From JBEEOW01 sp041191405 (GTDB taxonomy: Bacteria; Bacteroidota; Bacteroidia; Cytophagales; UBA9547), in assembly GCA_041191405.1 (NCBI GenBank), contig JBEEOW010000038.1, positions 1 through 33,376 of the forward strand: a stretch of 33,376 bases of DNA, in the 5' to 3' direction. Position numbers and translations under genes: made by a program. This document shows, piece by piece, positions 22,631 through 32,800 of the stretch. Each line of letters opens with the position of its first letter. Position 1 is the stretch's first letter. Under the pieces are notes generated by a model. It was given only the letters and a program-made list of their open reading frames with translations, was not told the origin of the DNA and did no database searches.

Positions 22631-25045
22631 ATGAAATATTTACTATTTAAATGTTTAGTATCATTAGGAGTTACATTGCTTTTGTATTCAAATACAAATG
22701 CTCAAGTAAACAATCAAACACAAACAACCACCAATCAAACTGTTCAAAAAGCAACAGTTAGTGGTACAATTAAAGATGGTTCCAATGGTGAAACTTTAAT
22801 TGGAGTTATTGTAACCATCAAAGAAGGTAAACAAAAAGTTACCACTAATGAATATGGTTTTTATTCATTAACTCTTCCAAAAGGCACTTATACACTAGTT
22901 ATCAACTACATAGGATTTAACAAAACTGAAAAAGTAGTAGATTTAACCAACGGAAATCAAACCCTTAATATTGACCTTGAATCAGTAAATACAGTAACAA
23001 AAGAAGTAGTTATTTCTGCTGTAAAAGAAGATGAAAATATTAAATCAACTGAAATGAGTACTAACAAGTTGGATATAAATACTATCAAAAAAATGCCAGC
23101 TTTATTAGGAGAAGTAGACGTTGTTAGAAGTATTACAATGTTGCCCGGAGTTAGTACTGTAGGAGAGGGAGCTTCAGGTTTTAATGTTCGTGGTGGAGCT
23201 ATTGACCAGAATTTAGTTTTACTAGATGAAGCACCTGTTTATAACTCATCACATTTATTTGGATTTTTCTCAATTTTTAATCCAGATGCTGTAAAAGATG
23301 TAAAACTGTATAAAGGTGGAATGCCAGCTCAATATGGTGGTAGACTTTCATCGGTTCTCGATGTTAGAATGAAAGAAGGAAACAGTAAAAGATTCTCAAC
23401 ACAAGGAGGAATAGGTTTGATTTTTAGTAGATTAACTCTCGAAGCTCCAATTAATAAAGGAAAAGGTTCATTTATCATAGCAGGACGTAGATCATATGGC
23501 GACTTGTTTTTAAAACTTTCTTCAAATGAAGATTTAAAGAATTCATCTTTATATTTTTATGATTTAAGTACCAAGTTTAATTATAAATTTGGATCCAAAG
23601 ACCAAGTTTTCTTATCTGGATATTTAGGTAGAGATAGATTTGGCGTACCTGCTTTTGGGTTTAACTGGGGAAATAATACAGCAACTGCAAGATGGAATCA
23701 TGTTTTTGGTTCAAAATTATTCTCAAATTTAACTGCATTTTATAGCAATTATGATTATGAATTAGGAACTCTTGGTAGTTCTGAAAATGTATTTAACTGG
23801 AAATCAAGACTTATTAACTATAGTGGTAAATATGAATTTAATTATTTTTTGAATCCAAATAACACAATTACATTTGGAGCACAAGCATTATATTATGAAT
23901 TCAGACCTGCTAAAATTGTAACAAAAACTAAAGGTCAAGCAAATCCAGATGTTGAAGAACCTTATAAATTTGCATTAGAAAATGCAATTTTTGTAGGGAA
24001 TGAACAAAAAGTTGGATCAAGATTGTCTTTAACATATGGACTTCGACTTTCAAATTTTAACAACATAGGTGCAGGTAAAATTTATACTTTACAAGATCAA
24101 GCTGTTCCAACTGATGGTAAAAAAGTAGTTGACTCAGTAGTGTTAAAAAAAGGCGAATTTTATAATCCTAAATATATTTTAGAACCACGCTTTGCTGCAA
24201 AATATGAGCTAAATGAAATTTCTTCAATTAAGGCATCCTACAATAGAAATGCCCAATATATTCATTTGTTATCTAATACTGCTGCATCAGTTCCTCTTGA
24301 TATTTGGACTCCAAGTAATACCAATTTAAAACCACAAATTGCAAATCAAGTAGCAATTGGTTATTTCAGAAATTTCAAACAAAATACTTATGAAACTTCT
24401 GTTGAAGCTTTTTATAAAACCATGGATAATCAGTTAGATTATATTTATTATGCTGATATTCTAGGAAATCAAAAAAGAGAAACACAAATTTTAACTGGAA
24501 GCGGAAGGGCTTATGGTGCTGAGTTTTATTTGAAAAAATCTAAAGGAAGATTAACTGGTTGGATAAGTTATACTTTAGCAAGAACTGAAAGAAAAATAAA
24601 TGGTTTGAGTAAAAATGAATGGTATCCTAGTAGATTTGATAAAGCACATACAGTAAATGTTGTTGCAATGTATAAAATTAAGGAAAGATTAACCTTCTCG
24701 ATTAACAATACCTATAGCTCTGGTACCCCAATAACATTAGGAAATCAAATTTATGAAGTGTATACTCAAAAAACACTTTTTAACCCTTCAGAAACAAGAA
24801 ATAATTTCAGAATTCCTGCTTATTACAGATGTGATATTGCATTAACATACGAGAGACCGAAAAAGAAACCTGAACAACGTTGGGAAAGTGAATGGGTATT
24901 TTCAGTTTATAATTTATCTAATAGAAAAAATCCATTTACTGTATTTATTCAAGCTGATGTAAATAACCCAGATTTATATAAAGGTTATAAATACTCAGTT
25001 TTTGGGTCAATTATTCCTGGTATAACTTATAATTTTAAATATTAA
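22631..25045 (+). CDS. TonB-dependent receptor with carboxypeptidase-regulatory-like domain
   Basis: An 804-residue outer-membrane importer. Residues 1-25 are a signal peptide ending at NAQ. A carboxypeptidase-regulatory-like domain (about 42-120) starts TVSGTIKDGSNGETLIGVIV. The plug domain (about 145-245) has VVRSITMLPGVST, NVRGGAIDQNLVLLDEAPVYN and YGGRLSSVLDVRMKEG. A 22-strand barrel fills the rest and ends with YNFKY, a typical aromatic C-terminus. The TonB box cannot be set precisely. This is the small receptor type that travels with DUF4249 lipoproteins, and such a gene follows after 28 bases. The pair probably takes up a ligand that the sequence does not reveal. The leader carries a TAATTTTG element and an inverted repeat. 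Confidence 0.94.
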   Translation: MKYLLFKCLVSLGVTLLLYSNTNAQVNNQTQTTTNQTVQKATVSGTIKDGSNGETLIGVIVTIKEGKQKVTTNEYGFYSLTLPKGTYTLVINYIGFNKTEKVVDLTNGNQTLNIDLESVNTVTKEVVISAVKEDENIKSTEMSTNKLDINTIKKMPALLGEVDVVRSITMLPGVSTVGEGASGFNVRGGAIDQNLVLLDEAPVYNSSHLFGFFSIFNPDAVKDVKLYKGGMPAQYGGRLSSVLDVRMKEGNSKRFSTQGGIGLIFSRLTLEAPINKGKGSFIIAGRRSYGDLFLKLSSNEDLKNSSLYFYDLSTKFNYKFGSKDQVFLSGYLGRDRFGVPAFGFNWGNNTATARWNHVFGSKLFSNLTAFYSNYDYELGTLGSSENVFNWKSRLINYSGKYEFNYFLNPNNTITFGAQALYYEFRPAKIVTKTKGQANPDVEEPYKFALENAIFVGNEQKVGSRLSLTYGLRLSNFNNIGAGKIYTLQDQAVPTDGKKVVDSVVLKKGEFYNPKYILEPRFAAKYELNEISSIKASYNRNAQYIHLLSNTAASVPLDIWTPSNTNLKPQIANQVAIGYFRNFKQNTYETSVEAFYKTMDNQLDYIYYADILGNQKRETQILTGSGRAYGAEFYLKKSKGRLTGWISYTLARTERKINGLSKNEWYPSRFDKAHTVNVVAMYKIKERLTFSINNTYSSGTPITLGNQIYEVYTQKTLFNPSETRNNFRIPAYYRCDIALTYERPKKKPEQRWESEWVFSVYNLSNRKNPFTVFIQADVNNPDLYKGYKYSVFGSIIPGITYNFKY

Positions 25046-25073
25046 TTATTGTATCTAGCCTAATTTCATTAAA

Positions 25074-25988
25074 ATGAAAAAGATAATATATAATCTATTA
25101 CTCCTTACGTTTTTTGCTTCTTGTGAAACAGAAATAGACTTAAAGATTCCTGGAGATGAATCACCTGCTCTTGTAGTTGAAGGATATGTAACAGAGGGAA
25201 ATCCAATAGCAAGTGTTAAATTAACCACAACTATTCCATTTAATACAAGTGGTGTAAATCCTGCTGCTACCAATGTTGAATCAGTTAAGATTAAAAGAAC
25301 AGATTCTTTAGGAAATGTTTCTACAACAATACTTACACAATCTACTGCTGATCCAGCTTACTATTTTACAAATAAAGAATTTGTACCATCATATAAAGAC
25401 AAATATGAGCTAGAAGTGAAATTTAAAGGTGAAACTTTTGTTGCTTCAAGTGAAATATTTCAAAAAGTAAAAGTTGATTCATTTAGCTATGAATATCAAA
25501 CTGAAAAATTTGGACAAGTTAAAGGCTATTATGTTGATTTTAGTGCAAGACCTCAAAATGCATCTGTCCAATATTTCTTATTTGAAAAAGTAAAAAATGG
25601 CAAACTTTATTACGAATCTTTAAATGATTTAATCAATATTTGGGATAATAGATTAACAAAACAATTAACTTTTCCCGCACCTATATTATTTGGAATTAAT
25701 CCTCAACCAAATCAAGCTAAAGCTGGTTTTGATAAAAATAAAGATTATCCCTATGCTTTAGGAGATACTTTAGTGATTAATACATATTCTATTGATGAAA
25801 ATGTATTTAGATATTATAGTGATTTATTACAACAAGCATCTTCTCAGCAAGGTGGTTTAGGACCATTATTTGCTCCACCTATGGATAATGTTAGAGGTAA
25901 TATTAAAAATTTAAATCCAAATGGAATTAAAGTGACTGGTATATTTTCAGCTAGAGGTTTAAATGCAACAACAATTATAATTAAATAG
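25074..25988 (+). CDS. DUF4249 outer-membrane lipoprotein
   Basis: A 304-residue lipoprotein of the DUF4249 family, the regular partner of TonB receptors of this type, probably acting as a surface ligand-binding lid like SusD in other systems. The N-terminal MKKIIYNLLLLTFFASC has a lipobox with the modified cysteine at about 17. It is followed by ETEIDLKIPGDESPALVVEGYVTEG, typical of the family's first strands. FYNTSGVNPAATNVESVKI-like strand patterns and a long C-terminal part with SIDENVFRYYSDLLQQ also fit. It lies 28 bases after the receptor and is closed by a strong terminator, so the two genes form a unit. The ligand is unknown. Confidence 0.9.
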   Translation: MKKIIYNLLLLTFFASCETEIDLKIPGDESPALVVEGYVTEGNPIASVKLTTTIPFNTSGVNPAATNVESVKIKRTDSLGNVSTTILTQSTADPAYYFTNKEFVPSYKDKYELEVKFKGETFVASSEIFQKVKVDSFSYEYQTEKFGQVKGYYVDFSARPQNASVQYFLFEKVKNGKLYYESLNDLINIWDNRLTKQLTFPAPILFGINPQPNQAKAGFDKNKDYPYALGDTLVINTYSIDENVFRYYSDLLQQASSQQGGLGPLFAPPMDNVRGNIKNLNPNGIKVTGIFSARGLNATTIIIK

Positions 25989-26010
25989 TTTTTAGATATA
26001 TTTAAAAACA

Positions 26011-26049
26011 AAAAAGCTCGTTAATATTTAAAAATTAACGAGCTTTTTT
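26011..26049. terminator. Bidirectional terminator between the DUF4249 and SDR genes
   Basis: AAAAAGCTCGTTAAT (26011-26025) pairs with ATTAACGAGCTTTTT (26034-26048) around an 8-base loop. A- and T-runs at the flanks serve both convergent units. Confidence 0.87.
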
Positions 26050-26063
26050 TGTTTACGACCTTT

Positions 26064-26873
26064 TTACTTTTTTAATGGAGAATCTTTTTCTTTTGCAAAA
26101 TGATTATATACCAATTTATCTAACACTCCTGGTAACCATTTACTTAAAAATACAGTTAATTTTCCTTGTGAAGTTAGTACAATTGTTCTTTTTCGAGATA
26201 CTGTTGCATTGTAAATATGTAATGCTACCTCTTCGGCCGACATAATATTACCTTCATCAAGTGGTGATTCACTTTGCGCTTTTCCTTCTGCGTTAAGTGC
26301 TGTATTTCTGATATTTGAGCTTGTAAAACCCGGACTTGCAGTTAAAACATTTACTCCTGAATATAATAACTCTGTTCTTAAAGCCTCTAAAAATCCATTC
26401 ATTGCAAATTTCGATGCTGAGTAACCTGTTCTACCTGGCAATCCTCTATAACCTGCAATAGATGAGATGCCTATAATTGAACCTTTGGTTTTTAAAATAT
26501 GTGGTAAAGCTGCTTTGGTTGCGTAAACTGTACCATAAAAGTTAATATCCATTACTTCTTTGAGCACTTTTACATCGCAATCATTAAATAATGCACGCAT
26601 ACTAATGCCTGCATTATTGATTAAAACATCAAGCTGACCAAAAGTTGAAATAACTTTTTCAATTACTTTAAAACTATCATTTTCTGAGGCAGCATCAGCA
26701 ACTATCCCTAATGCAGAAATCCCAGCTGCATTGAGCTGGGATACCACTTGATTTAAATTATTTTCGTTTCTACCAGTGATTGCAATTTTTGCTCCTTCCT
26801 TACCAAATTGAAATGCTAATGCTTTTCCAATTCCAGAACTACCACCTGTGATTAAAACAACTTTATTTTTCAT
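26064..26873 (-). CDS. Short-chain dehydrogenase/reductase
   Basis: A 269-residue classical SDR oxidoreductase using NAD(P)H. The Rossmann motif TGGSSGIG is at 9-16 and NNAG at 86-89. The catalytic Ser lies at 137-138 in GISSIAG, with Tyr151 and Lys155 in YSASK. Arg35 in ITGRNENN suggests NADP(H) preference. The C-terminal part (after 225) has a hydrophobic stretch LTVFLSKWLPGVLDKLVYNHF that resembles membrane-associated members of the DHRS7-like type. The start overlaps the stop of the ompH-like gene by one base (TAATG), a sign of translational coupling. It is the last gene of a minus-strand unit with ppx-like and ompH-like genes. Substrate unknown. Confidence 0.93.
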   Translation of the reverse strand: MKNKVVLITGGSSGIGKALAFQFGKEGAKIAITGRNENNLNQVVSQLNAAGISALGIVADAASENDSFKVIEKVISTFGQLDVLINNAGISMRALFNDCDVKVLKEVMDINFYGTVYATKAALPHILKTKGSIIGISSIAGYRGLPGRTGYSASKFAMNGFLEALRTELLYSGVNVLTASPGFTSSNIRNTALNAEGKAQSESPLDEGNIMSAEEVALHIYNATVSRKRTIVLTSQGKLTVFLSKWLPGVLDKLVYNHFAKEKDSPLKK

Positions 26874-27535
26874 TATTTTTTTGAAGCTTTTTCGCTTAAA
26901 TACATTTCATTTAATCCATTTGCAACTTCTGAAGTTACATCTAAACTATCATTTGCATACAACACATCGCTATTAGGAGAATATGTTAAAATGAATCTGT
27001 ATCCTTTGCTAAGTGCGTATTGTTTCAAGAATTTATTTACTTTTTTATCAAGATTTAAATTCATGTTTATCATTTCTTTTTCAAGTTTTGCTTGCTCTTG
27101 ATAACTAGCTTCTTGTAATTGTCTTTGTTTCATTTCTAGAGCCTGTTGTGCTTGCATTCCTTCTTCTTGACTCATAGTTTGTGCTTTTTGTTGAAATGCT
27201 TGAACCTCAGCCTGAAATGCTTGACCTTGAGCTTGGTATTTGCTTTCTAATTTCGTTTTTTTAGCTTCAGCTTCTTTTTTCATTACTTTGTAAAATTCAG
27301 CATATTTCATTAAAGAATCAGCATTTACATAAACCACTTTTGCTTCTTTTAAAAGTGTATTGTTAGCAATTTTAGGTTTTACTATTTCAATTTTTGTACT
27401 ATCATTTCCATCTTGCGACAGCAAAGGACTTTCGTTTTTCTTTTCAGTAAAGAATAATACAAAAAGTACAATTACTGCAATTCCTAAAATTGCATTTGTT
27501 ATGTACAAAACGTTGTTATTTGATTGATTTTCCAT
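26873..27535 (-). CDS. OmpH/Skp-family periplasmic protein with N-terminal membrane anchor
   Basis: A 220-residue Skp-like protein. An N-terminal membrane segment (12-29) is followed by a linker. The Skp core opens with VVYVNADSLMKYAEFYKVM and continues as a long coiled coil of about 85-170 rich in Gln, Glu, Ala and Lys. A final strand region with GYRFILTYSPNSDVLYANDSLDVT closes the family domain. Skp prevents aggregation of outer-membrane proteins in the periplasm. Here the anchor is uncleaved in appearance (no signal-peptidase site close behind it), unlike the soluble E. coli Skp. It lies 23 bases after the ppx-like gene and is coupled to the SDR gene. Confidence 0.9.
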   Translation of the reverse strand: MENQSNNNVLYITNAILGIAVIVLFVLFFTEKKNESPLLSQDGNDSTKIEIVKPKIANNTLLKEAKVVYVNADSLMKYAEFYKVMKKEAEAKKTKLESKYQAQGQAFQAEVQAFQQKAQTMSQEEGMQAQQALEMKQRQLQEASYQEQAKLEKEMINMNLNLDKKVNKFLKQYALSKGYRFILTYSPNSDVLYANDSLDVTSEVANGLNEMYLSEKASKK

Positions 27536-27558
27536 GATTTAATTGAGAAGTTATAAAA

Positions 27559-28437
27559 TTATGATTTAAGGTTACGTTCGAATAATAAATTGATGATACC
27601 GTCTTTTAAACCAACTTCGGGTACCAATATTTGTGCGCTGTGTGCCCATTTCATTGCAGCTAAATAAATATCAGCTGCTGGTATAATTACATCAGCACGG
27701 TCAGGATTCATCATTAACAAGTTAATTCTTTCATCAACAGTATATAATGATAATTCATCACGTATTTTTTCAATTTGCTTAAATGTAGCAAATGTTTTGT
27801 TCTTTTTGCCAACAAGCTCAAATAATTTTCCAATATTACCTCCAGTACCAATAGAGGTAATCGGACGTAAATTCAATGGAATATTTTTACTAATCCAACG
27901 GTTCATTTCTTCCCAATCTGCGTGAGAATCACGTTTTTCCAATCTTCTTACAGAACCTATTTTAAATGAATTTGAAGCTACTTTTTCGTGGTTAATGTAA
28001 ACGTTTAATTCAGTACTTCCTCCACCAACATCAATGTGTAAATAGTTTTTATCGTCGAGGTTTTTAAGAATAATGTTATTAATTAATTCAGCTTCCATTT
28101 CTCCACTGATTACATCAATTTTTAAACCTACTTCTTTTTGAACTCTTTCAACTAATTCAGCACCGTTTTGGGCTTCTCTCATAGCCGAAGTTGCACAAAT
28201 CATGTAATCATCAACTTCATATAATTCAAACAAAAGTTTAAAAGCGTTCATCAATTTGATAAACTTTGTTTGTTTTTTATCAGAGATAATTTTGGTAGTG
28301 AACACATCTTCACCCAAACGTAATGGAAAACGAATGTATTCCAATTTTTTAAAAACTGGATTGCTTTCCTGCATAATCACACTTGTGATTTGAAAACGAA
28401 TGGCATTTGAGCCAATATCAACTGCTGCTAATTTCAA
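27559..28437 (-). CDS. ppx: Exopolyphosphatase / guanosine pentaphosphatase (Ppx/GppA family)
   Basis: A 292-residue member of the Ppx/GppA family, which removes phosphate from polyphosphate or pppGpp. It has the actin-like DIGSNAIR at 7-14, ATSAMREA at 82-89, the SGEMEAEL region (111-118) expected to hold the catalytic glutamate, DVGGGSTEL at 136-144, GSVR, and a GTGGNIG motif in the second half. The protein is short, lacking the C-terminal HD-like domain of E. coli Ppx (about 500 residues), as is usual for this compact type. The choice between Ppx and GppA activity cannot be made from sequence. It begins a minus-strand unit and is divergent from holA by 100 bases, in which I see no full consensus promoter. 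Confidence 0.92.
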   Translation of the reverse strand: MKLAAVDIGSNAIRFQITSVIMQESNPVFKKLEYIRFPLRLGEDVFTTKIISDKKQTKFIKLMNAFKLLFELYEVDDYMICATSAMREAQNGAELVERVQKEVGLKIDVISGEMEAELINNIILKNLDDKNYLHIDVGGGSTELNVYINHEKVASNSFKIGSVRRLEKRDSHADWEEMNRWISKNIPLNLRPITSIGTGGNIGKLFELVGKKNKTFATFKQIEKIRDELSLYTVDERINLLMMNPDRADVIIPAADIYLAAMKWAHSAQILVPEVGLKDGIINLLFERNLKS

Positions 28438-28537
28438 ATGAGTATATTTTTACGTCGAATTAAAGTGCTAATTTGGAAGAAATTAATTTGTTTTGAAAAA
28501 AAAATCACATCTTTAACAAAATATTTTAAAAATACGC

Positions 28538-29593
28538 ATGGCTTCTACTCCAGAAACAGTACTAGCAGACCTAAAATCAGGCAAAATAGCACCTATATAT
28601 TTTATTCAAGGTGAGGAACCTTATTATATAGATACCATCTTGCAATACGTTGAAAATAATGTACTTCCAGCTTCTGAACGTGCCTTTAATCAGGTGGTTT
28701 TGTATGGAAAAGATACAACTGTTGCTGGTATTTTAGATCATGCTCGTAGTTTTTCTATGTTTTCGGACAGAAAAGTAGTTATTGTTAAAGAAGCACAAGA
28801 ATTAAAAGATTTTAAAGATTTAGAAAAAGAAAAACCTGCAAAAGGTAAAGCAGGAGCAAACCCTAATATTTTTGAAGCTTATCTGAAAAATCCTCAACCG
28901 GGAACTATCCTTGTTATTGGTTACAAAGGCAAACCTTTGGATGCTCGTAAAAGTTTATCGACCAACATTGATAAATATGCGGTAATGGTTACAACAAAAA
29001 AGTTGTACGATAATCAAGTGCCAGCATGGGTTGAAGGTTTTGTAAAAGATAGGGGATATGCAATTGACGCAAAAGCAACAAACATGCTTTGTGAAAATGT
29101 TGGTACTGAAATATCACGTTTAACAAACGAGCTTGATAAACTGTTTATAAACTTACCAGCTGGTACAACTGTAACAGCTGAGCATATTTCAAAATATGTA
29201 GGTATAAGTAAGGATTATAATATTTTTGAATTACAAAAAGCTTTAGTTAAAAAAGATCCTGAAAAATGTATGCGTATTGCAAACTATTTTGGAAAAGACC
29301 CTAAAAACAATCCGTTGGTAGTGATAATAGGAGGTTTGTATGCTTATTTTTCTAAAATTTTATTGATACATTATAATAAACAATTGGATGATAATTCTTT
29401 AGCAACAGTAATTAAAGTACATCCATTTATTTTAAAGGAATATAAAGCAGCAGCAGCAGTATACCCTGCGGGAAAAGTATTGCAAGTAATTCAATATATT
29501 TTTGAAGCAGATTTAAATAGTAAGGGAGTAAATGCTGGTAATTTATCTGAAGCTGACATACTTAAAGTATTATTATTTAAGATTATACATTGA
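28538..29593 (+). CDS. holA: DNA polymerase III delta subunit
   Basis: The delta subunit of the clamp loader opens the beta ring and loads it on DNA. The 351-residue length is normal. The N-terminal domain has IAPIYFIQGEEPYYIDTIL and SMFSDRKVVIVKEAQEL, and a Walker-B-like ILVIGYKGKPL follows. Later come EISRLTNELDKLFI and the domain-III start NIFELQKALVKKDPEKCMRIANYF, then NNPLVVIIGGLYAYFSKILL. As in all delta subunits there is no ATP-binding P-loop. It is a single plus-strand gene. A degenerate promoter (TTG, 17 bases, CATCTTTA) can be drawn just upstream but is weak. Confidence 0.94.
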   Translation: MASTPETVLADLKSGKIAPIYFIQGEEPYYIDTILQYVENNVLPASERAFNQVVLYGKDTTVAGILDHARSFSMFSDRKVVIVKEAQELKDFKDLEKEKPAKGKAGANPNIFEAYLKNPQPGTILVIGYKGKPLDARKSLSTNIDKYAVMVTTKKLYDNQVPAWVEGFVKDRGYAIDAKATNMLCENVGTEISRLTNELDKLFINLPAGTTVTAEHISKYVGISKDYNIFELQKALVKKDPEKCMRIANYFGKDPKNNPLVVIIGGLYAYFSKILLIHYNKQLDDNSLATVIKVHPFILKEYKAAAAVYPAGKVLQVIQYIFEADLNSKGVNAGNLSEADILKVLLFKIIH

Positions 29594-29673
29594 TTTACTT
29601 AAACAAATAGTTTAATATATTTTTAAAATGGTTAAATCCCACAATTCTTTTCAAAATAAAATCTCATAAAATT

Positions 29674-29696
29674 CGTATTTTATAATTTGAAATACG
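29674..29696. promoter_or_regulatory. Short inverted repeat before the propeller/SpoIIE gene
   Basis: CGTATTT (29674-29680) and AAATACG (29690-29696) are separated by 9 bases, within the 179-209-base gap after holA. No T-run follows, so it is more like a binding site than a terminator. No clear TAnnTTTG was found in this gap. Confidence 0.25.
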
Positions 29697-29802
29697 TACA
29701 AGTTCTCAGTTGTTGTTATTTTTTTTAAATTAAACTACTTTCAAAATCATTTTTTTTGTATCTTGTGAAACTGTGTTATTTATGAATGTAAATTATAAAT
29801 AT

Positions 29803-32800
29803 ATGAAATTCTTATATAGATTCTGTTTTACTTTAATTGTTGCAACATTATTTTTATTCAAGAGTGCTAACGCTCAAGATGGAAATATTTATTTGCATAA
29901 CTACAGTACCAAAATTGATAACCACCATATCCTTGCAATTTACCAAGGACACGACGGATTGGTTTATTTTGTAAATCATAAAGGTGTAGTTAATTACGAC
30001 GGTGTTAGATGGAAAAACCTAAAAATCCATAATACACCAGAATCAGAATCAGTTGCACCAGGCAAACCTGGATATATTTATGTTGGGTGTCATCAAAACT
30101 TTGGTTATATTAAACATGATAATCAGGGTAACGAAACCTACGTTTCACTTTCAGGCAAAACTCACATTCCTGGTGACATAACAAAAATAGAATTCACTAA
30201 AAAGTATGCTTATTTCTTTAGTTCAAAAGGCTTATATAGAGTTGTTTTAGCTACCAATAAGTTTGATATGATGTGGCCAGCTAATCCTGCATTTCCATTT
30301 GAAGGAATTTTAAATCAAAACGATAATATTTTCATCAATGTTAGAGGTATTGGATTACACAAGGTTACAAACAAAAGAATGGAACTTGTAAATGGAACTA
30401 AAGGATTATCATACAATCGTATAGTTTCTTCATTTAAGTTTGATGATAGAAGAGTTGCTTTTTCAACTGACAGTAATTTTATTTATTTATTTGACGGCTA
30501 TTTACTTTCTAAGTTCAAATTAGAGTGTCAACAATATCTTGACTTGAATTTACTTTCATGTGGAGCTATGTTAAGCAAAGATGCAATGGCTCTAGGAACA
30601 CTTTCAGGAGGTTGTGTAATTGTAGATACAAAAACAGGAAAAACAAAACATACCATAAACTATCAAACTGGTTTACCTGATGATGAAATTACAGCATTAG
30701 GTTCAGATAGACAAGGTGGAATTTGGATTGCTCATGCTTCAGGAATTACCAGAGCAGATTACACATTACCTATAAAAAAATACTCAAGTTACCCTGGTTT
30801 AGAAGGTCATATAACTTCAGCTATTCATTTTAATGATACTCTTTATGTGGCTACAAGTGAAGGTTTATTCTATTTATCAAAAGTTGAAAAAATTGATGAT
30901 ATTGAAGAATATATTAAAGATACAGTTTATTCATATTCTCATCATCGTTCTGAACCGTTAATTGTTGATGAACCAAAACCTGTTTATAGAAGAGAAACCC
31001 CAGAGGCAGTTAAAACTATCATCATCACTAAAACGGAAGAAGCTCCTAAATCTAAAATTGGGCAAACAATAAACAGTTGGCTAGGAATTAAAAATAAAAA
31101 CAAAAAAGCTAAAATTGATACAGCAGTTCATATAAACAAATCAACCCAACAAATTGCACCACCTGTAAAAACAAATGTGGTTAAAAAAGTTGTACCTAAA
31201 AAATGGGTTAAACCAGTAAAAACAATTGCAAAAATTGTAACTAAAAAAACTAAATCAGCCAATAGAATTCGTAAAGAAATATATGCTTTACAATCCATTC
31301 CTTATATTTATAAAAGAGTTGGAGGCTTGATTGGTAAGTGCCGTCAAATGATTGAATTTAATCATAGTTTAATCGTTGCAACAAACTTAGGATTATTTGA
31401 AGTTAAGGGCGAAGTTGCTTCACCAATAATTAAAAACGTATATATAAATTTTATTCATAGATCTGAAAAAAATCCAAATGTAGTATTTGTAGGAACTCCA
31501 TTAGGGCTACACAAAGCTACTTTTAATGGTTTGGCTTGGACTACAGAAAAAATATTTACCCACCTGCATCCTAATATAAATACAATCGCTGAAGATAATA
31601 ACCATCTATGGTTAGGAGCATTTAATCAAATTATTCGCATTGATTATAAAGACGACTCATTATCTAATCCTCAAGTATTTACATTTAATAACGGATACTC
31701 AGAAAGTATCAATGTTAGAGAAATAGATGGAAAAGTAATATTTATATTTAACTCTGGAATTTTAGAATTCAACGAAAAAACCAAAAAATTTGTAACCGAT
31801 AAAAAGTTAGCTAAATATCACACTCATAATACTAAATTTATATTTAACCAACCAGGTCATGCTTGGTCAAATAGTAATTTCAAGTGGAAATCAATTTCTT
31901 ACACACAAAAAGATGATATTCAAAAATCAGCTTTTATTGACTTGTTTGATAAGGTACAGGATATTTATAAAGATAATAAAGGAAATATTTGGGTTATCCA
32001 CGATAACACATTGCATTGCATAGAAAACAATGCTAAATTATCAAAAAAGCATAATGATTTTTTTGTTGAAATACGTTATGCAAAAGATAAATCTGATAAA
32101 AACTTAGATTTAGATACAATTCAACTTGATTATGCAAATAACTACTTATCAGTTGAAGTAGCAGCACCTTATTATTTAAATGAAGCAGGTACTGAATACC
32201 AATATCAACTTGAAGGCTTACACCACAAGGAATGGAGTAAATGGAGTAGAGATCCTCAATTTGAATTCCCATATTTACCAATTGGAAATTACAAATTACA
32301 TATTAGAGCCAAAAATGTTTTTGGTCAAATTAGCAATGAAAAAATTGTATATATTAAAATAAATCCACCATTTTGGAAATCGTATTGGTTTATTGCATTA
32401 GTTGTTATTGGGGTAGGTGTAATACTTTATCTAATTGTATTTTTAAGACTTAAATCGTTAGAAAAAGCAAATTTAATTCTTGAAGAAAAAGTAAAAACAC
32501 GTACAGCTACAGTAATGGAACAAAAAGCAGAACTTGAACAACAAAAAAATGTTATAGAGGAGCTTTATAGGGATGTTACTGACAGTATTAACTACGCTCA
32601 AAAAATTCAGTATGCTATACTTCCAGAAGAGTCTCATATTAGAAAGTCTTTAACAAATGCTTTTGTATTTTTCAGACCCAAAAATATAGTTAGTGGCGAT
32701 TTCTATTGGTTTACAGAAAGAGCAGACAGATATATAATTGCTGCTGTTGATTGTACAGGTCATGGTGTTCCTGGTGCATTTATGAGTATGATTGGCAATA

